DNA of 64,000 nt, from positions 1 through 64,000 of the forward strand of contig NZ_BAYE01000018.1 in NCBI RefSeq assembly GCF_000685095.1. The letters run 5' to 3'. The position numbers and the translations under genes were made by a program. Positions within the stretch are counted from its first letter, which is position 1; every line of letters starts with the position of its first letter. This stretch comes from Paraburkholderia caledonica NBRC 102488. Lineage in GTDB: Bacteria > Pseudomonadota > Gammaproteobacteria > Burkholderiales > Burkholderiaceae. Shown here one piece after another: positions 63,190 to 64,000 of this stretch. The notes beneath the pieces are model-generated. The model was not told the DNA's origin and did no database searches. It was given only the letters and a program-made list of their open reading frames with translations.

Positions 63190-64000
63190 CTAACCGCCTT
63201 CGTCGTCGAAGACCTTGGGGTACACGCGCACCAGCACGATGCGCGGACCCTTCATCTTTTTCACGACGACGTCGAAGCGATCGAATTCGACACGCTGCCC
63301 TTCTGTGGGCAGATCGTTGAGCGCCTGAATAACGAGGCCGCCAACCGATTCGGCCTTGCCTTCATCTATGTCGATACCCAGCGCACGCTCCAGCGACACG
63401 ACCGGCAAGCTGCCCTTGCCCATCAACGTGCCGTCGTCCATGCGGGTCCAGTCGGCGTCGCCCTGACGGAATTCGTCGTGAATCTGGCCGACCAGCGCGC
63501 CGAGCAGGTTGTCGAGCGTGAGAAAACCGATAGGCTTCGAGTTCTTGTGACCGACCAGCGCCAAGTGCGGCGCACCCTTGCGGAAGCGGCGGAACAGTTC
63601 GAGCGCCGGCATTTCCGGCTTCACGTATTGAACGGGGCGCGCGTACTGCGTGAGATCGTCGAGCGTACTGCCGGCGTGGCGCGCCAGCAGCAGGTCCTTC
63701 AAATGGATCATGCCGGCTACGCGCTCGCCGGAGGCGTCCTCGAACAACGGATAGCGGCTGAAGCGATGCCGCGCCACAACCTGCATGTTCTCGCGCAGCG
63801 GCAAGTCGAGCCGCAAGCCGACCATTTCATACGACGGCCGCATCAGGTCGGACACCGTCATGCGCGAAAAGTCCAGCGAATGCGCAATGGTGTTCCACTC
63901 GTCCTGGCTATATGCGTCTTCCGGCGCGCCGCGTTCCGACGCAACGTTGGTGCGGCGGCTGCGCAGAATCAGCTTCAGCTCGTCGGTGGAGTAGTGCGAG
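63190..64000 (-). CDS. CorC/HlyC-family CBS-domain protein, partial
   Basis: The C-terminal part of a hemolysin/CorC-CNNM family protein; its 5' end lies beyond position 64000. In frame from the window edge it reads HYSTDELKLILRS, then EDAYSQDEWNTI and FSRMTVSDLMRPSYEMVGL. Two CBS repeats (DASGERVAGMIHLKDLLLA and KPIGFLTLDNLLGALVG) are followed by the transporter-associated CorC_HlyC domain (GTLMGKGSLPVVSLERALGI). Such proteins are Mg/Co efflux-related membrane proteins. Convergent with treY. Confidence 0.88.
   Translation of the reverse strand, partial: SHYSTDELKLILRSRRTNVASERGAPEDAYSQDEWNTIAHSLDFSRMTVSDLMRPSYEMVGLRLDLPLRENMQVVARHRFSRYPLFEDASGERVAGMIHLKDLLLARHAGSTLDDLTQYARPVQYVKPEMPALELFRRFRKGAPHLALVGHKNSKPIGFLTLDNLLGALVGQIHDEFRQGDADWTRMDDGTLMGKGSLPVVSLERALGIDIDEGKAESVGGLVIQALNDLPTEGQRVEFDRFDVVVKKMKGPRIVLVRVYPKVFDDEGG

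Noticed and set aside
1..64000. CRISPR arrays, insertion sequences, prophage genes
   Set aside because: No regularly spaced repeats, transposase, integrase or phage structural genes were recognised anywhere in the window.

Overview
The window reads as a chromosomal segment of a Burkholderiales bacterium, most like Paraburkholderia/Burkholderia. The DNA is GC-rich. It carries BPSS1780-family and DUF3563 genes typical of that group, FolE2, short-chain PHA depolymerase and OhrR/Ohr, and an rpsU-yqeY-dnaG-rpoD macromolecular-synthesis cluster. These assignments come from reading the sequence and from remembered family features; no database search was run.

Layout. 1-2506 is a small accessory block (FkbM methyltransferase, a frameshifted MEKHLA-domain gene, a solute-binding-like protein without a signal peptide). 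It lies just beyond the 3' end of the most unusual feature: a tRNA-Ile(CAU) gene whose anticodon loop is interrupted by a 251-nt group I self-splicing intron (2630-2959, minus strand). 3048-18776 is housekeeping: rpoD, dnaG, yqeY, rpsU, baiN-type flavoprotein, tsaD, folE2, dxs-ispA-xseB (isoprenoid start plus ExoVII small subunit), a Rieske oxygenase, sseA and a Tat-exported dienelactone hydrolase. 18865-33102 holds a type II NADH dehydrogenase-like protein, polA head-to-head with a LOG-family gene (start codons one base apart), LysR plus split chromate transporter, AMP nucleosidase, DUF2782-thrB-BPSS1780, ohrR-ohr with a clear operator in the promoter spacer, and a photolyase.

33239-44121 is more mixed: DUF3563 with a striking promoter, PHA depolymerase, PAP2-like protein, modABC with a near-consensus ModE operator and a convergent modE, a LysR/tautomerase pair, a RES-Xre toxin-antitoxin pair with direct-repeat operators, a metallophosphatase and a DUF1345 membrane protein.

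44597-63128 is an 18.5-kb, seven-gene, mostly overlapping cluster for the GlgE route and its reversal: glgE, treS-pep2 fusion, glgB, glgX, treZ, malQ, treY. TreS makes maltose from trehalose, the fused kinase makes maltose-1-phosphate, GlgE polymerises it, GlgB branches it; GlgX debranches, and TreY/TreZ return alpha-glucan to trehalose, with MalQ rearranging short glucans. No glgA, glgC or glgP lies in the window. GlgE has an extra N-terminal amylase-like domain of about 470 residues with degenerate catalytic motifs. The window ends inside a CorC/HlyC-type CBS protein.

Most promising observations: the intron-bearing tRNA-Ile(CAU), the degenerate N-terminal domain of GlgE, the trehalose/alpha-glucan loop, and several unassigned palindromes and repeats upstream of folE2, DUF3563, the PHA depolymerase, the metallophosphatase and the RES-Xre pair.
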